DNA from: SXXH01 sp041165735
GTDB lineage: Bacteria; Planctomycetota; UBA1135; GCA-002686595
Length of the DNA: 19,029 nt
Reading direction: 5' to 3'
NCBI GenBank assembly: GCA_046341775.1
Contig: JBKDQQ010000105.1
Location: 1 to 19,029, forward strand
In this document: positions 1 to 6,303 of the stretch, piece by piece
Layout of the letters: every line of letters starts with the position of its first letter
How positions within the stretch are numbered: the stretch's first letter is position 1
Translations under genes and position numbers: made by a program
Notes under the pieces: generated by a model
The model's database searches: none
What the model was told of the DNA's origin: nothing
The model's input: only the letters and a program-made list of their open reading frames with translations

Positions 1-52
1 GGTGCAGCACCCAATGGCCGAATGCGCGCAAGACTTGCCTTGGCGCTGCACC
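1..52. repeat. 8-bp inverted repeat at window edge
   Basis: The arms ggtgcagc (1-8) and gctgcacc (45-52) are perfect inverted repeats around a 36-nt loop, and one G:T wobble extends the helix slightly. It lies just before repeat copy A, upstream of the SufT-type gene. It could be the end of a structured element that starts outside the window, a transcript 3' end, or chance in GC-rich DNA. Confidence 0.25.
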
Positions 53-66
53 CGTGCGCGAGCACC

Positions 67-92
67 CGCGCACAATGAACGGGGCCAGCATC
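67..92 (+). repeat. Dispersed 26-bp repeat, copy A
   Basis: The 26 bp here are identical to 6210-6235 and match the reverse complement of 5743-5767 at 24 of 25 positions. The repeat begins cgcgcacaa and ends ggggccagcatc. It lies 106 nt upstream of the SufT-type start and points the same way as that gene. Read on the opposite strand it gives an ATG-started frame (MLAPFIVR...) that runs off the window edge, as copy B also does in its own context. It is either the end of a repeated element or a shared upstream regulatory element. Confidence 0.7.
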
Positions 93-134
93 GGTTGAAC
101 GATTGCCCCACCCCAATCTCCCGTGCGCGGCAGA

Positions 135-166
135 TTGACACTTCAACAGACCCGCGAGTTTGCTAG
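135..166 (+). promoter_or_regulatory. Candidate promoter of the SufT-type gene
   Basis: A perfect sigma70-type -35 hexamer, TTGACA, lies at 135-140. The downstream -10 is poor: TTTGCT or TTGCTA, with an 18-19 bp spacer. The perfect -35 is rare in such GC-rich sequence and lies about 60 nt before the start codon, which is a plausible position. The weak -10 keeps this tentative. Confidence 0.3.
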
Positions 167-198
167 CCTCCTGCGCGAAGGAACACGGAGCGCACACG

Positions 199-540
199 AT
201 GACGACCCAGGGCGAAACGACGGGCGGCCTGCAAGACCAGGTCATGGCCGAACTGCGGCAAGTCTTCGATCCGGAGATCCCGGTCAACATCGTCGACCTC
301 GGCCTCATCTACGACGTGAAGGTCCTCGACGGCGGCGTCTGCCAGGTCGTGATGACCCTGACTTCCCAGTCCTGCCCCGAGGCGCGCACCATCCCCGAGA
401 CGATGAAGCGCCGCATCAACACCCTGCCGGGCATCGCGGGCACCGAGATCCAGATCGTGTGGGACCCGATGTGGACGCCGCACCGCATCTCGCCGGAGGG
501 CCGCAAGCAACTCGGCATGGACGAGGAAGACGAGGGCTGA
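199..540 (+). CDS. MIP18/DUF59 family Fe-S cluster assembly protein (SufT-like)
   Basis: This is a 113-residue protein made almost entirely of one MIP18/DUF59 (SufT/PaaD-type) domain. Visible hallmarks are DPEIPVNIVDLGLIYDV at residues 24-40, the core segment MTLTSQSCPEA with the conserved cysteine C59, and a C-terminal VWDPMWTPHRIS segment typical of the family. Known family members act as cytosolic accessory factors in maturing Fe-S proteins. I chose ATG 199 because ggag (187-190) sits 8 nt upstream; an in-frame TTG at 160 would add 13 unlikely residues. No other suf gene is in the window, so it appears to be a stand-alone locus. It ends at a strong hairpin and converges on the TPR gene. 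The assignment to SufT rather than another DUF59 subgroup is an inference. Confidence 0.9.
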   Translation: MTTQGETTGGLQDQVMAELRQVFDPEIPVNIVDLGLIYDVKVLDGGVCQVVMTLTSQSCPEARTIPETMKRRINTLPGIAGTEIQIVWDPMWTPHRISPEGRKQLGMDEEDEG

Positions 541-575
541 GGGCCTCGACGGGCCTCGAGCCCCAGCGACGCGAA

Positions 576-603
576 CGCGGGGAGCCGGCACCGGCTCCCC
601 GCG
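576..603. terminator. Strong GC hairpin between convergent genes
   Basis: A perfect stem of 12-13 bp (cgcggggagccg pairing with cggctccccgcg, tiny GC loop) starts 35 nt after the SufT-type stop codon. Only a short ctgttgc follows, so there is no classical U-tract. It lies between two converging genes and may stop transcription from either side. Confidence 0.6.
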
Positions 604-630
604 CTGTTGCAAGGCGTGCGCGTCCCCTGG

Positions 631-669
631 TCGATGACGCCAGTGGATGACGCCAGTGGATGACGCCTG
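631..669. repeat. Three 13-bp tandem repeats
   Basis: Three consecutive 13-bp units (631-643, 644-656, 657-669) follow the pattern tggatgacgccag with one or two changes each. The array ends directly at the stop codon of the TPR gene (670). A further tggatgacc occurs just inside that gene, so the array may have grown by slippage from the gene end. Confidence 0.75.
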
Positions 670-1044
670 CTACTGGATGACCTTGAACCCGCCCTCCGGC
701 GGCGGCGCGTTGGGATTCGTCTTCAGCTCTTCCTTCCAATTGATCATGCGCGCCTTGGCCGCGGCCGACTCGGCCTCCGGGATCTTGCCGAGGCGCTGCA
801 GGAAGATGCTGAGGCTCGTGTAGAAGAACGCGTCGTCGGGATTCACCGCGATCGCCTCGTTGATTGTCGCCACCGCGGCCTCGTGCTGGCCGAGCTTGCT
901 CTGCGCGGTCGCCTTGGCGTTCAGCACATCGGTCCAGCCTGGCTTCGCCGCCAACGCACGCTCGTAGCAGGCGAGCGCCTCCTCGTGGCGGTTCTGGCCG
1001 AAATGCTTGAGGCCCTCGAGGTAGTGCGTCTTGGCGTCGGTCAT
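670..1044 (-). CDS. Small tetratricopeptide repeat protein
   Basis: This 124-residue protein consists of about three TPR units: residues 3-36 (ending YERALAAKP), 37-70 (ending INEAIAVNP) and 71-104 (ending AAKARMINW). A short tail rich in N and P follows. It has no signal peptide or membrane segment, so it is probably cytosolic. TPR stacks bind peptides or partner proteins, and nothing here identifies the partner. The ATG at 1044 has no Shine-Dalgarno sequence, but TACGAT ends 9 nt before it, suggesting a leaderless or near-leaderless transcript of its own. It lies 103 nt downstream of the PEP carboxykinase gene, separated by hairpins. Co-transcription with that gene is possible but not required. 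Confidence 0.85.
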   Translation of the reverse strand: MTDAKTHYLEGLKHFGQNRHEEALACYERALAAKPGWTDVLNAKATAQSKLGQHEAAVATINEAIAVNPDDAFFYTSLSIFLQRLGKIPEAESAAAKARMINWKEELKTNPNAPPPEGGFKVIQ

Positions 1045-1053
1045 GGCCCGCAG

Positions 1054-1059
1054 ATCGTA
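1054..1059 (-). promoter_or_regulatory. -10-like TACGAT next to TPR start
   Basis: On the minus strand TACGAT is followed by 9 nt and then the ATG of the TPR gene. No convincing -35 hexamer lies 16-18 nt upstream. The same arrangement recurs at several other genes in the window. Confidence 0.5.
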
Positions 1060-1083
1060 GTCGATGGCGCGCAGGAAAGAGAG

Positions 1084-1142
1084 CGGCCGCGCCCCGTGGT
1101 CGGGACGCGGCCGATGGATGCGTGCTCCGCCTCGCGGCGGAG
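1084..1142 (-). terminator. Two hairpins downstream of PEP carboxykinase
   Basis: The first hairpin, 1125-1142, pairs ctccgcc with ggcggag over a TCGC loop and starts 5 nt after the pckA stop codon. The second, 1084-1113, pairs cggccgcg with cgcggccg and then, after one mismatch, cccg with cggg over a TGGT loop. Neither has a U-tract. Together they probably end or attenuate the pckA transcript before the TPR gene. Confidence 0.45.
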
Positions 1143-1147
1143 GCCGT

Positions 1148-2803
1148 TCACATCGCCGGCTCGATGCCCAACGCCGCGAAGTTCTTCTTGGTGAAGTTCT
1201 CGCGGAACAGGTCGCGCAGCTTGGTCGCCGCCGCGTCGTAGGCCGCCTTGTCCGCCCAAGTGTTGCGCGGGTTGAGGATCTTGGCGTCGACGCCCGGGCA
1301 CGAGGTCGGCATGCGCATGTTGAAGATCGGATGCGTCTCGTACTTGACCTTGCCCTCGTCGAGGTCGCCGCGCAGGGCCGCGTTGAGCAGCGCGCGCGTG
1401 TCCTTGATCGAGATGCGCTTGCCGGTGCCGTACGCGCCGCCGCTCCAGCCCGTGTTGAGCAGGATGCAGCGCGCCTTGTGCTTCTCCATCTTCTGGCGCA
1501 GGAGCTTGGCGTACACGCTCGGCTTGTGGGCCATGAACGGCGCGCCGAAGCAGGCCGAGAAGGCCGGCTTGGGCTCGGTGACGCCGACTTCGGTGCCGGC
1601 GAGCTTCGCGGTGAAGCCCGATACGAAGTGGTACATCACGTCCTTGCCCTCGAGCACCGCCACCGGCGGCAGCACGCCGAAGGCGTCGGCCGTCAAGAGC
1701 ACGATCGTCTCGGGGTGCGAGCCACGCGCGCCCGGCATCACGTTCGGATTGCAATCGAGCGGATAGCTGAAGCGCGTGTTCTCGGTGATCGACTTGTCCG
1801 TCAGGTCGAGCTCCTGCGGATCGCACTGGTCCATCGTCTTGCCCTTCACGGGCGGCACGTTCTCGATGATCGTGCCCGGCTTCGACAGCGCGGCGGCGAT
1901 GACCGGCTCGGCTTCCTTGCTGAGGTCGACGAGCTTGGCGTAGCAGCCGTCCTCCAGGTTGCACAGGCCGTTGTCACTCCAGATCGTCTCGTCGTCGCCG
2001 ATCAGGCGACGATCCGGGTCGGCCGAGAGCGTCGTCTTGCCCGTGCCCGAGAGGCCGAACAGGATCGCCGCATCACCGTTCGGACCGACGTTGGCCGAGC
2101 AGTGCATCGACAAGCGACCTTCGAGCGGCAGCAAGTAGTTCGCCACCGTGAAGATCGTCTTCTTGACGACGCCGCAGTAGTCCGCGCGACCCGCCACGAG
2201 GCAGATCTTGTTGCGCACGTCGATGATGATCGCCGCTTCGGCGCGCGAACCGTCGCGCTCCGGCACGCACACGAAGCTAGGCGCGTTGATCATCGTCCAA
2301 CGACGCTTGGCCACGTCCTTCACGCCCACCAAGCACTTGGGGAACATGTTGTGCGCGAACATCGCGTGCGTGGCGAACTCGCCCACGAAGCGGTACGGAA
2401 TCGCGAACTCGGGATCGGCGCCCACATAGACGTCCTTGACGTACAGGGTCGCCTTCTTGGCGTTCAGGTGGTCGAGCACGCGCTGCAGCAAGCCCTGGTA
2501 CTTGACCGGGTCGTAGCGCTGCACGTCGTCCTTCCACCAGATGGTCTCCTCGACCTCGGGCCAGGCGACGGCGTAGGTGTCCTTGACGCGGCGACCGGTG
2601 CAATCCGGGTCCGTGTAGTAGACGAGCGGGCCGCGCACGCCGAGCTTGGTCGGGAAGGCCTTCTGCGCGTCGCTCGGACCGTCCTTCTTGACCCGGCCCC
2701 GGTCGTTCCGGATCGCCTCGTGGAAGAGGTCCTCCTTGGAAAGGTCGTACTTGTAGGTGACCGTCTTGAGGCCGATGGCCTCGAGCTCGCTGCGGAAGTC
2801 CAT
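1148..2803 (-). CDS. pckA: Phosphoenolpyruvate carboxykinase (ATP)
   Basis: This 551-residue cytosolic enzyme interconverts oxaloacetate + ATP with PEP + ADP + CO2, the entry step of gluconeogenesis. The ATP-type family is recognised by the P-loop GLSGTGKTTLS (250-260), the kinase-2 segment LIGDDETIW (267-275), metal ligands K215 and H234 plus the D270/D271 pair, the substrate arginine R71 in TGR, TENTRFSYP (340-348), TADAFGVLPP (371-380) and KRISIKDTR (462-470). Length is slightly above the usual 530-540. Two family motifs are altered: the usual GEMKK reads GVVKK (211-215) and the usual DDEHGW reads DDETIW. ATG 2803 is preferred because the open frame upstream gives low-complexity sequence without family similarity. 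The likely promoter lies about 70 nt upstream. An ATP-dependent enzyme seems secure; the altered positions make this a divergent subgroup. Confidence 0.95.
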   Translation of the reverse strand: MDFRSELEAIGLKTVTYKYDLSKEDLFHEAIRNDRGRVKKDGPSDAQKAFPTKLGVRGPLVYYTDPDCTGRRVKDTYAVAWPEVEETIWWKDDVQRYDPVKYQGLLQRVLDHLNAKKATLYVKDVYVGADPEFAIPYRFVGEFATHAMFAHNMFPKCLVGVKDVAKRRWTMINAPSFVCVPERDGSRAEAAIIIDVRNKICLVAGRADYCGVVKKTIFTVANYLLPLEGRLSMHCSANVGPNGDAAILFGLSGTGKTTLSADPDRRLIGDDETIWSDNGLCNLEDGCYAKLVDLSKEAEPVIAAALSKPGTIIENVPPVKGKTMDQCDPQELDLTDKSITENTRFSYPLDCNPNVMPGARGSHPETIVLLTADAFGVLPPVAVLEGKDVMYHFVSGFTAKLAGTEVGVTEPKPAFSACFGAPFMAHKPSVYAKLLRQKMEKHKARCILLNTGWSGGAYGTGKRISIKDTRALLNAALRGDLDEGKVKYETHPIFNMRMPTSCPGVDAKILNPRNTWADKAAYDAAATKLRDLFRENFTKKNFAALGIEPAM

Positions 2804-2873
2804 GTGCGTGGGTGTTCTCTTGCTCCGTCCGAGGGGTCTGGGAGGACCTTGGTGGACGCGTGACAAGGCGGGA

Positions 2874-2902
2874 ATCGTAGGGAGGGCGCGCAACGGGGGC
2901 AA
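2874..2902 (-). promoter_or_regulatory. Candidate sigma70 promoter of pckA
   Basis: On the minus strand TTGCCC (2902-2897) and TACGAT (2879-2874) are separated by exactly 17 nt, placing transcription about 60 nt before the pckA ATG. It is the best -35/-10 pair in the window by spacing, although each hexamer is only a partial consensus match. Confidence 0.45.
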
Positions 2903-2903
2903 G

Positions 2904-3215
2904 TTAAGCCGCCACCAGCCCCGCGGACTTCGCAGGCAAGCCGTGCAGACAAGATCCGGTCGCCGTTCGGCCCGCGCCCATGCCGCGCCCCGCCGCGACC
3001 ACGCCACGGCGAGGACCGGCCGAAGCCTGAAGCTGGCGCTCCGCGTGGGCGAGGCCCCCGAAGTGATGCAGCCGAGCCGAGTTGCGTCGCTCACCAGGGA
3101 CCGGAATCGCGATCCCGCATGACTCGCTTGGGTGCGTGCGCCGCGCCGCGCCTCGGCGCCGCCGTTCGAACGCCGCGTTCCAAACCCGCCCGGCGCCCTT
3201 GAGGCGCACGCGGCC
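2904..3215. other. Intergenic region between the epimerase and pckA
   Basis: About 310 bp without a credible gene. Open frames here are low-complexity R/A/G-rich translations on both strands. A small hairpin (gcgcc/ggcgc, 3193-3207) lies 8 nt after the epimerase stop codon and is a weak terminator candidate. The remainder is presumably upstream regulatory DNA of pckA. Confidence 0.5.
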
Positions 3216-4178
3216 CTAGGACTGCAGCCGCGCCCTGTACCAATCCATCGTCTGACGCAACCCCTCGCGCCACGACACGCGCGGCTCGTAACCGAGCAAT
3301 CGTCGCGCCTTCTCGATCGAGGCCAACGAGTGCTTCACATCGCCCGCGCGCTCCGGACCGTGCAAGGGAGGGCGGTCGACGCCGGCGATGCGCGCCATCT
3401 CGGCGCACAGGTCCAAGAGGCGCACGCGCTCGCCACATCCGACATTGCAGACGGTGCCAGGCGGCAGATCGCGCTGCAGCGCTGCCAGATTCGCCTGCAC
3501 CACATTGGCGATGAACGTCATGTCGCGCGTCTGCTCGCCATCGCCGTGGATCGTCGGCACGCGCCCCTCCAGGAACGCGCGCGCGAAGATGGCGATGACG
3601 CCGGTGTAGGGGCTGTCGTCGACTTGGCGCGGACCGAAGACATTGAAGTAGCGCAAGCTGACGGTCGTCAGGCCATGCAGCCGGCCGTAGACCTCGAGCA
3701 AGTGCTCGCCCGCGAGCTTGCCGCTGGCGTACGGCGACAGCGGCGTGGGGCGCATGTCCTCGTGCTTGGGCAGCTCGAGCGTGTCGCCATAGGCGGCGCT
3801 GGAGGCGGCGAACACGAGGCGCCGCACGCCCGCCGCGCGCGCGGCCTCGAGCACCTGCAGCGTGCCCATGACATTGATGCGATAGCTCTCGATCGGCTCG
3901 GCGACCGACCTCGGCACGCTGACCTGTGCCGCCTCGTGCAGCACCCCGTCGCATCCGTGGACGGCGCGCGCGCAAGCCTCGGGGTCCGTGATCGAGCCGT
4001 GGACGAACTCGACCGCCCGACCACTGCCCAGCGCACCCGCGCCCAGCAGATCCAGGTTCGTCTGGCGGCCGCTCGAAAGGTCGTCGAGCACCACGACGCG
4101 CGCGCCGGAGGCCACGAGAGCCTCGCACAGGTGCGATCCGATGAAGCCGGCTCCGCCGGTGACGAGCACGCGTCGCAT
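3216..4178 (-). CDS. NAD-dependent UDP-sugar 4-epimerase (extended SDR family)
   Basis: This 320-residue extended short-chain dehydrogenase has the NAD-binding GGAGFIG (8-14), the acidic turn LDDLSSG (31-37), the catalytic S126/S127 and the Y150-x3-K154 pair in SPYASGK. It continues with LRYFNVFGPRQ and GDGEQTRD, which are typical of UDP-glucose/UDP-GlcNAc 4-epimerases of the GalE/WbpP/Gne group. Such enzymes work in the cytosol, making UDP-galactose-type sugars for polysaccharide or glycoconjugate synthesis. Substrate cannot be fixed from the sequence, and a UDP-glucuronate-related activity is an alternative. The ATG at 4178 starts directly before the dinucleotide-binding strand; a TTG at 4211 would add 11 residues. 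There is no Shine-Dalgarno sequence, but TACCAT ends 9 nt upstream. It stands alone rather than within a sugar cluster. Confidence 0.9.
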   Translation of the reverse strand: MRRVLVTGGAGFIGSHLCEALVASGARVVVLDDLSSGRQTNLDLLGAGALGSGRAVEFVHGSITDPEACARAVHGCDGVLHEAAQVSVPRSVAEPIESYRINVMGTLQVLEAARAAGVRRLVFAASSAAYGDTLELPKHEDMRPTPLSPYASGKLAGEHLLEVYGRLHGLTTVSLRYFNVFGPRQVDDSPYTGVIAIFARAFLEGRVPTIHGDGEQTRDMTFIANVVQANLAALQRDLPPGTVCNVGCGERVRLLDLCAEMARIAGVDRPPLHGPERAGDVKHSLASIEKARRLLGYEPRVSWREGLRQTMDWYRARLQS

Positions 4179-4187
4179 GGAGGCGGC

Positions 4188-4193
4188 ATGGTA
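4188..4193 (-). promoter_or_regulatory. -10-like TACCAT next to epimerase start
   Basis: On the minus strand TACCAT is followed by 9 nt and then the ATG at 4178. No -35 hexamer with standard spacing is visible. This supports ATG 4178 as the start and a leaderless or very short-leader transcript. Confidence 0.5.
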
Positions 4194-4245
4194 GCGGTGC
4201 GCCGCCGGCAAGGCGCGGGGCGTACCGGGTGCGCGTGCCTGAAGA

Positions 4246-4273
4246 CCGCAGGAGCTCGGGTCCGCAGGAGCTC
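4246..4273. repeat. Direct repeat ccgcaggagctc
   Basis: The 12-mer ccgcaggagctc occurs at 4246-4257 and again at 4262-4273, a 16-bp period. It lies 70-95 nt upstream of the epimerase start on the minus strand. It could be a paired protein-binding site or a local duplication. Confidence 0.5.
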
Positions 4274-4484
4274 ACGTCCAACGGGGCGCAAGACCAGAAG
4301 GACTGCACATGCCTGCGTCCCATGGGCATCGTGTGGTGAGGCGAATCACGGCGACCCCGGTCGAGCCATCCCTCGCCTGAGCCGCCCGAAGGGGGCTCGA
4401 CGACGAGCCGCGCTGTGGAATGCGGGAGGCGAGTGCCAGCCCGGCTGCCAGCACCGGGTGCCCGCTCGAATGGAGCCCCCATTT

Positions 4485-4532
4485 CGGCCCCACTGCCGGC
4501 CCCACTGCCGGCCCCAATGTTGGCCCCAATTC
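4485..4532. repeat. Four 12-bp tandem repeats
   Basis: Two identical units cggccccactgc (4485-4496, 4497-4508) are followed by cggccccaatgt (4509-4520) and tggccccaattc (4521-4532). The conserved core of each unit is ggcccca. The 12-bp period keeps reading frame, so the array could lie in a former coding region, but no coding frame around it is credible. Confidence 0.8.
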
Positions 4533-4546
4533 CGACCCTGACATGA

Positions 4547-4578
4547 GTGAACCCGACCAGAAACCCGGCCGGGTTCAC
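4547..4578. repeat. Inverted repeat with nested palindrome
   Basis: gtgaaccc (4547-4554) and gggttcac (4571-4578) are perfect inverted repeats, and the perfect palindrome aacccggccgggtt (4562-4575) overlaps the right arm. The two pairings are mutually exclusive, so a transcript could fold in two ways. It lies 14 bp after the 12-bp tandem array. Confidence 0.6.
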
Positions 4579-5330
4579 CCCCCTCAAATCAACCTCTTGT
4601 CCCCAGATAGCTCCCCTCTCAGGAGCGCACTCTCAGTGCGAGGAAGAGAGCCGGAAGGCGCACGAGTCCGAACCGCGTCGCTGGAGGTTTTTTCCACCTA
4701 CCGGCAGCGTGGACGCAACTCGTGGATTGGCACATCGTAGGAACGCCCGACCGAGGGGCCTGCGTCGCTGGGTTCGGCTCGGCGCTTCAAGGCGCGTGTG
4801 GGAGGGCGAGGAGCGGCTGCACCAGCTTCGAGGGCGAGCGAGGCGTTCGGGGCGACTGGCGCGTCTAGACGGCAGGAGTTGGACGACGACGCCGCAATCA
4901 GCGCGAAAAGCCGACGACCCGCGAGGCGCAGGGCCAGCGGGTCGCCGTCATCGAGAAGAGTCCCCAGCGCAACCTCTCGAAAGGTTGCGAGGTAGGAAGC
5001 CGCGGCGCGGCCAAGACCGAACGGCCCAACCCGGGATTTCTCGCTCGGCCATTGGCGCCTTGGATTGCACCGGCTGGCACCGGCCGGACGCCGCAACACA
5101 AACCATGGCGACCCCGACACTGCCGCCCGGCATGCGCGAGCTCGCGACTGCAAATGGCGAACCCGCCGGGGTCAGCGGCGGGCTCGTCGAGGGGCAGGGA
5201 TGGCGCGTGGCGACGCGCAGCCTGCGTTGCGGTGGCCGACCGCGGTAGCGAAGCGCGGCCGACTGGAGGATGAAGCCGGGACGCGAGCGCGAGCGAACGC
5301 GCATGCGCGCACGCTTTCGCGCCGGGCGGC

Positions 5331-5696
5331 TCAGTTGCCCGCCACGCGCAGGCGCCACGACGCGGCGCCTGTCGGCACTCCGGTGATCCGCACGGGCGCG
5401 CTGTCGCCGGAGGCGAGCGCCAACTGCACTTCGGTCCCCGCCTGCCCCGCGAGCACCGCGCCATCGCGGCCATACCACTCGATGCGCGTGGTGCACGCCA
5501 ACGCCTCCTTGCCGTCGTTGCGCGCCGTGAAGCTCAACACGCGCGCGGCTCCCTCGCCTTCGAACTTGGCATCGAGCAGCACCAGCGACTGCGCCAAGCG
5601 TGCCTCGCTCGTGACAGGCTCGTTCGTGGCGCGGGTGGCGTGGCAGGCGCTGACGAGGCTGCTGGCGAGGACCAGGGCGAGGCGGGCGAGTTGCAT
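5331..5696 (-). CDS. YcfL-like (DUF1425) lipoprotein
   Basis: This 121-residue protein starts with a short signal peptide (R5, hydrophobic 6-14) and the lipobox VSAC, with lipidation predicted at C18. The mature part is a small beta-rich domain. The segment IEWYGRDGAVL, followed by a late VRITGVPTGAASWRLRV, resembles the YcfL/DUF1425 periplasmic lipoprotein family, whose members have the pattern of a WYD-x-G turn and a C-terminal arginine-rich strand. The residue after the cysteine is His, so there is no obvious inner-membrane retention signal; an outer-membrane location is inferred. The ATG at 5696 has no Shine-Dalgarno sequence, and the weak hexamer CATCAT ends 9 nt before it. Repeat copy C lies 46 nt upstream. 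In enterobacteria ycfL lies near genes for lipoprotein-dependent peptidoglycan synthesis (lpoB), but no such neighbours are seen here. Confidence 0.8.
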   Translation of the reverse strand: MQLARLALVLASSLVSACHATRATNEPVTSEARLAQSLVLLDAKFEGEGAARVLSFTARNDGKEALACTTRIEWYGRDGAVLAGQAGTEVQLALASGDSAPVRITGVPTGAASWRLRVAGN

Positions 5697-5742
5697 GGGC
5701 GGGTCATGATGAGGGGCACCCGGCTTGGGCGCAACTTGGAGG

Positions 5743-5767
5743 GATGCTGGCCCCGTTCGTTGTGCGC
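5743..5767 (-). repeat. Dispersed repeat, copy C (inverted)
   Basis: The reverse complement of these 25 bp matches copies A and B except for one base: the t after cacaa is c here. It points toward the YcfL-like gene, 46 nt from its ATG. With copy B it forms a 25-bp inverted repeat bounding 493 bp. Confidence 0.7.
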
Positions 5768-6109
5768 AACCCGGTTGAGGCGCAGCGCTGAAATCAGGCG
5801 CGGGATGCCACGCGCGCCCCGCAGCGCGCGTCCTATCGAGTGGAGAGGCCCGATGCGGGCCCCGCGGAGGGCCGCCAGGCCGAGGCCTGGTGGCCTTGCG
5901 GCGGCCCGCAAGGCGTCGCGGGTCCGCGGAGATCCATCCCGTCACGCAGGGATGCGTGAAGCGCGCACGGTTTCGCGCGGCGCGACCAGTGCCTAGTCCG
6001 ACCAGCACCCGAGGAGAACCGCACCAGGAGTCCCGTCACCACCACGACCAGCAGACCATGCCCGGTGCCGCCAAGGCATCGCGACGCCACGTAGGGTGCG
6101 TGCAGGCTG

Positions 6110-6162
6110 GCTGGCGACGAGGTCGCCAGCGGCCTGTCGCCCCCATGCGTCGGCGCATGGGG
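6110..6162. repeat. Two adjacent perfect hairpins
   Basis: Hairpin 1 (6110-6130) pairs gctggcgac with gtcgccagc over a GAG loop. Hairpin 2 (6141-6162) pairs ccccatgcg with cgcatgggg over a TCGG loop. Each stem is 9 bp and perfect, and they are 10 nt apart. Neither has a U-tract. They may be RNA structure, a REP-like unit, or a termination or attenuation signal before mutS. Confidence 0.7.
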
Positions 6163-6209
6163 CTTGCTGTCCATCGACGAACGCCCCCGGGCGGAAGTCA
6201 CGACGCAAG

Positions 6210-6235
6210 CGCGCACAATGAACGGGGCCAGCATC
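6210..6235 (+). repeat. Dispersed 26-bp repeat, copy B
   Basis: Identical over 26 bp to copy A (67-92). It points toward mutS and ends 68 nt before the mutS ATG. It includes cacaat, which could be read as a -10 hexamer, but copy C lacks the final T of that hexamer. Confidence 0.7.
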
Positions 6236-6273
6236 CAGCCGTGCTCTTCGCCGGTCCGTCACCGGAATTCGGA

Positions 6274-6279
6274 TACGAT
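6274..6279 (+). promoter_or_regulatory. -10-like TACGAT upstream of mutS
   Basis: TACGAT lies 24 nt before the mutS ATG, the same hexamer as before the TPR gene and pckA. No good -35 is seen. If used, the mutS leader would be about 15-18 nt and without a Shine-Dalgarno sequence. Confidence 0.35.
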
Positions 6280-6303
6280 CCCCCTCCCGCACGCCCCCCG
6301 CCG

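Larger units (their letters stand above)
4194..5330. other. 1.1-kb region without a convincing gene
   Basis: Open frames on both strands here (for example 4547-5248 plus and 4698-5153 minus) translate to compositionally random R/A/S/P-rich sequence with no recognisable domain, and local composition is less GC-rich than in neighbouring genes. The region contains a 12-bp tandem array (4485-4532), an inverted repeat (4547-4578), a direct repeat (4246-4273), a T6 run (4688-4693) and an imperfect cccgcc/ggcggg hairpin near 5160-5195. It may be a decayed gene, an untranslated or RNA-coding region, or spacer. I cannot decide between these. Confidence 0.5.
5743..6235. mobile_element. Possible MITE-like, hairpin-rich segment with terminal inverted repeats
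   Basis: The 493-bp segment is bounded by 25-bp inverted repeats (copies C and B, 24/25 identical), and a third copy of the end occurs at 67-92. It contains no recognisable gene but many compact perfect hairpins: 5847-5861, 5875-5890, 5893-5914, 5935-5954, 6110-6130 and 6141-6162. This matches the look of a non-autonomous miniature element or a structured intergenic repeat. Against this, I see no clear target-site duplication at the two outer edges, and the interior next to copy A (1-66) is not visibly similar. The alternative is two divergently placed copies of a regulatory element serving the lipoprotein and mutS. Confidence 0.35.

Noticed and set aside
71..76. cacaat within the dispersed repeat as a sigma70 -10 box
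   Set aside because: The conserved match extends about 16 bp past it and copy C has lost its essential last T, so a plain promoter does not explain the repeat.
2886..2905. Possible fourth copy of the dispersed repeat upstream of pckA (aacggggg...)
   Set aside because: Only the aacgggg core and a few following bases match, which is not distinguishable from chance in GC-rich DNA.
2804..3094. Open 97-residue N-terminal extension of the PEP carboxykinase
   Set aside because: The extension has no family similarity, is R/A/W-rich, and would make the protein about 100 residues too long; ATG 2803 gives a normal family length.
4547..5248. A 233-codon plus-strand frame as a possible gene
   Set aside because: The translation lacks any motif, is R/G/P-rich with random order, and the minus-strand alternatives are equally poor. 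It is covered as a gene-poor region.
5890..6303. In-frame 138-codon extension of MutS
   Set aside because: It crosses the repeat and hairpin segment and has no similarity to MutS; the family N-terminus fits ATG 6304.
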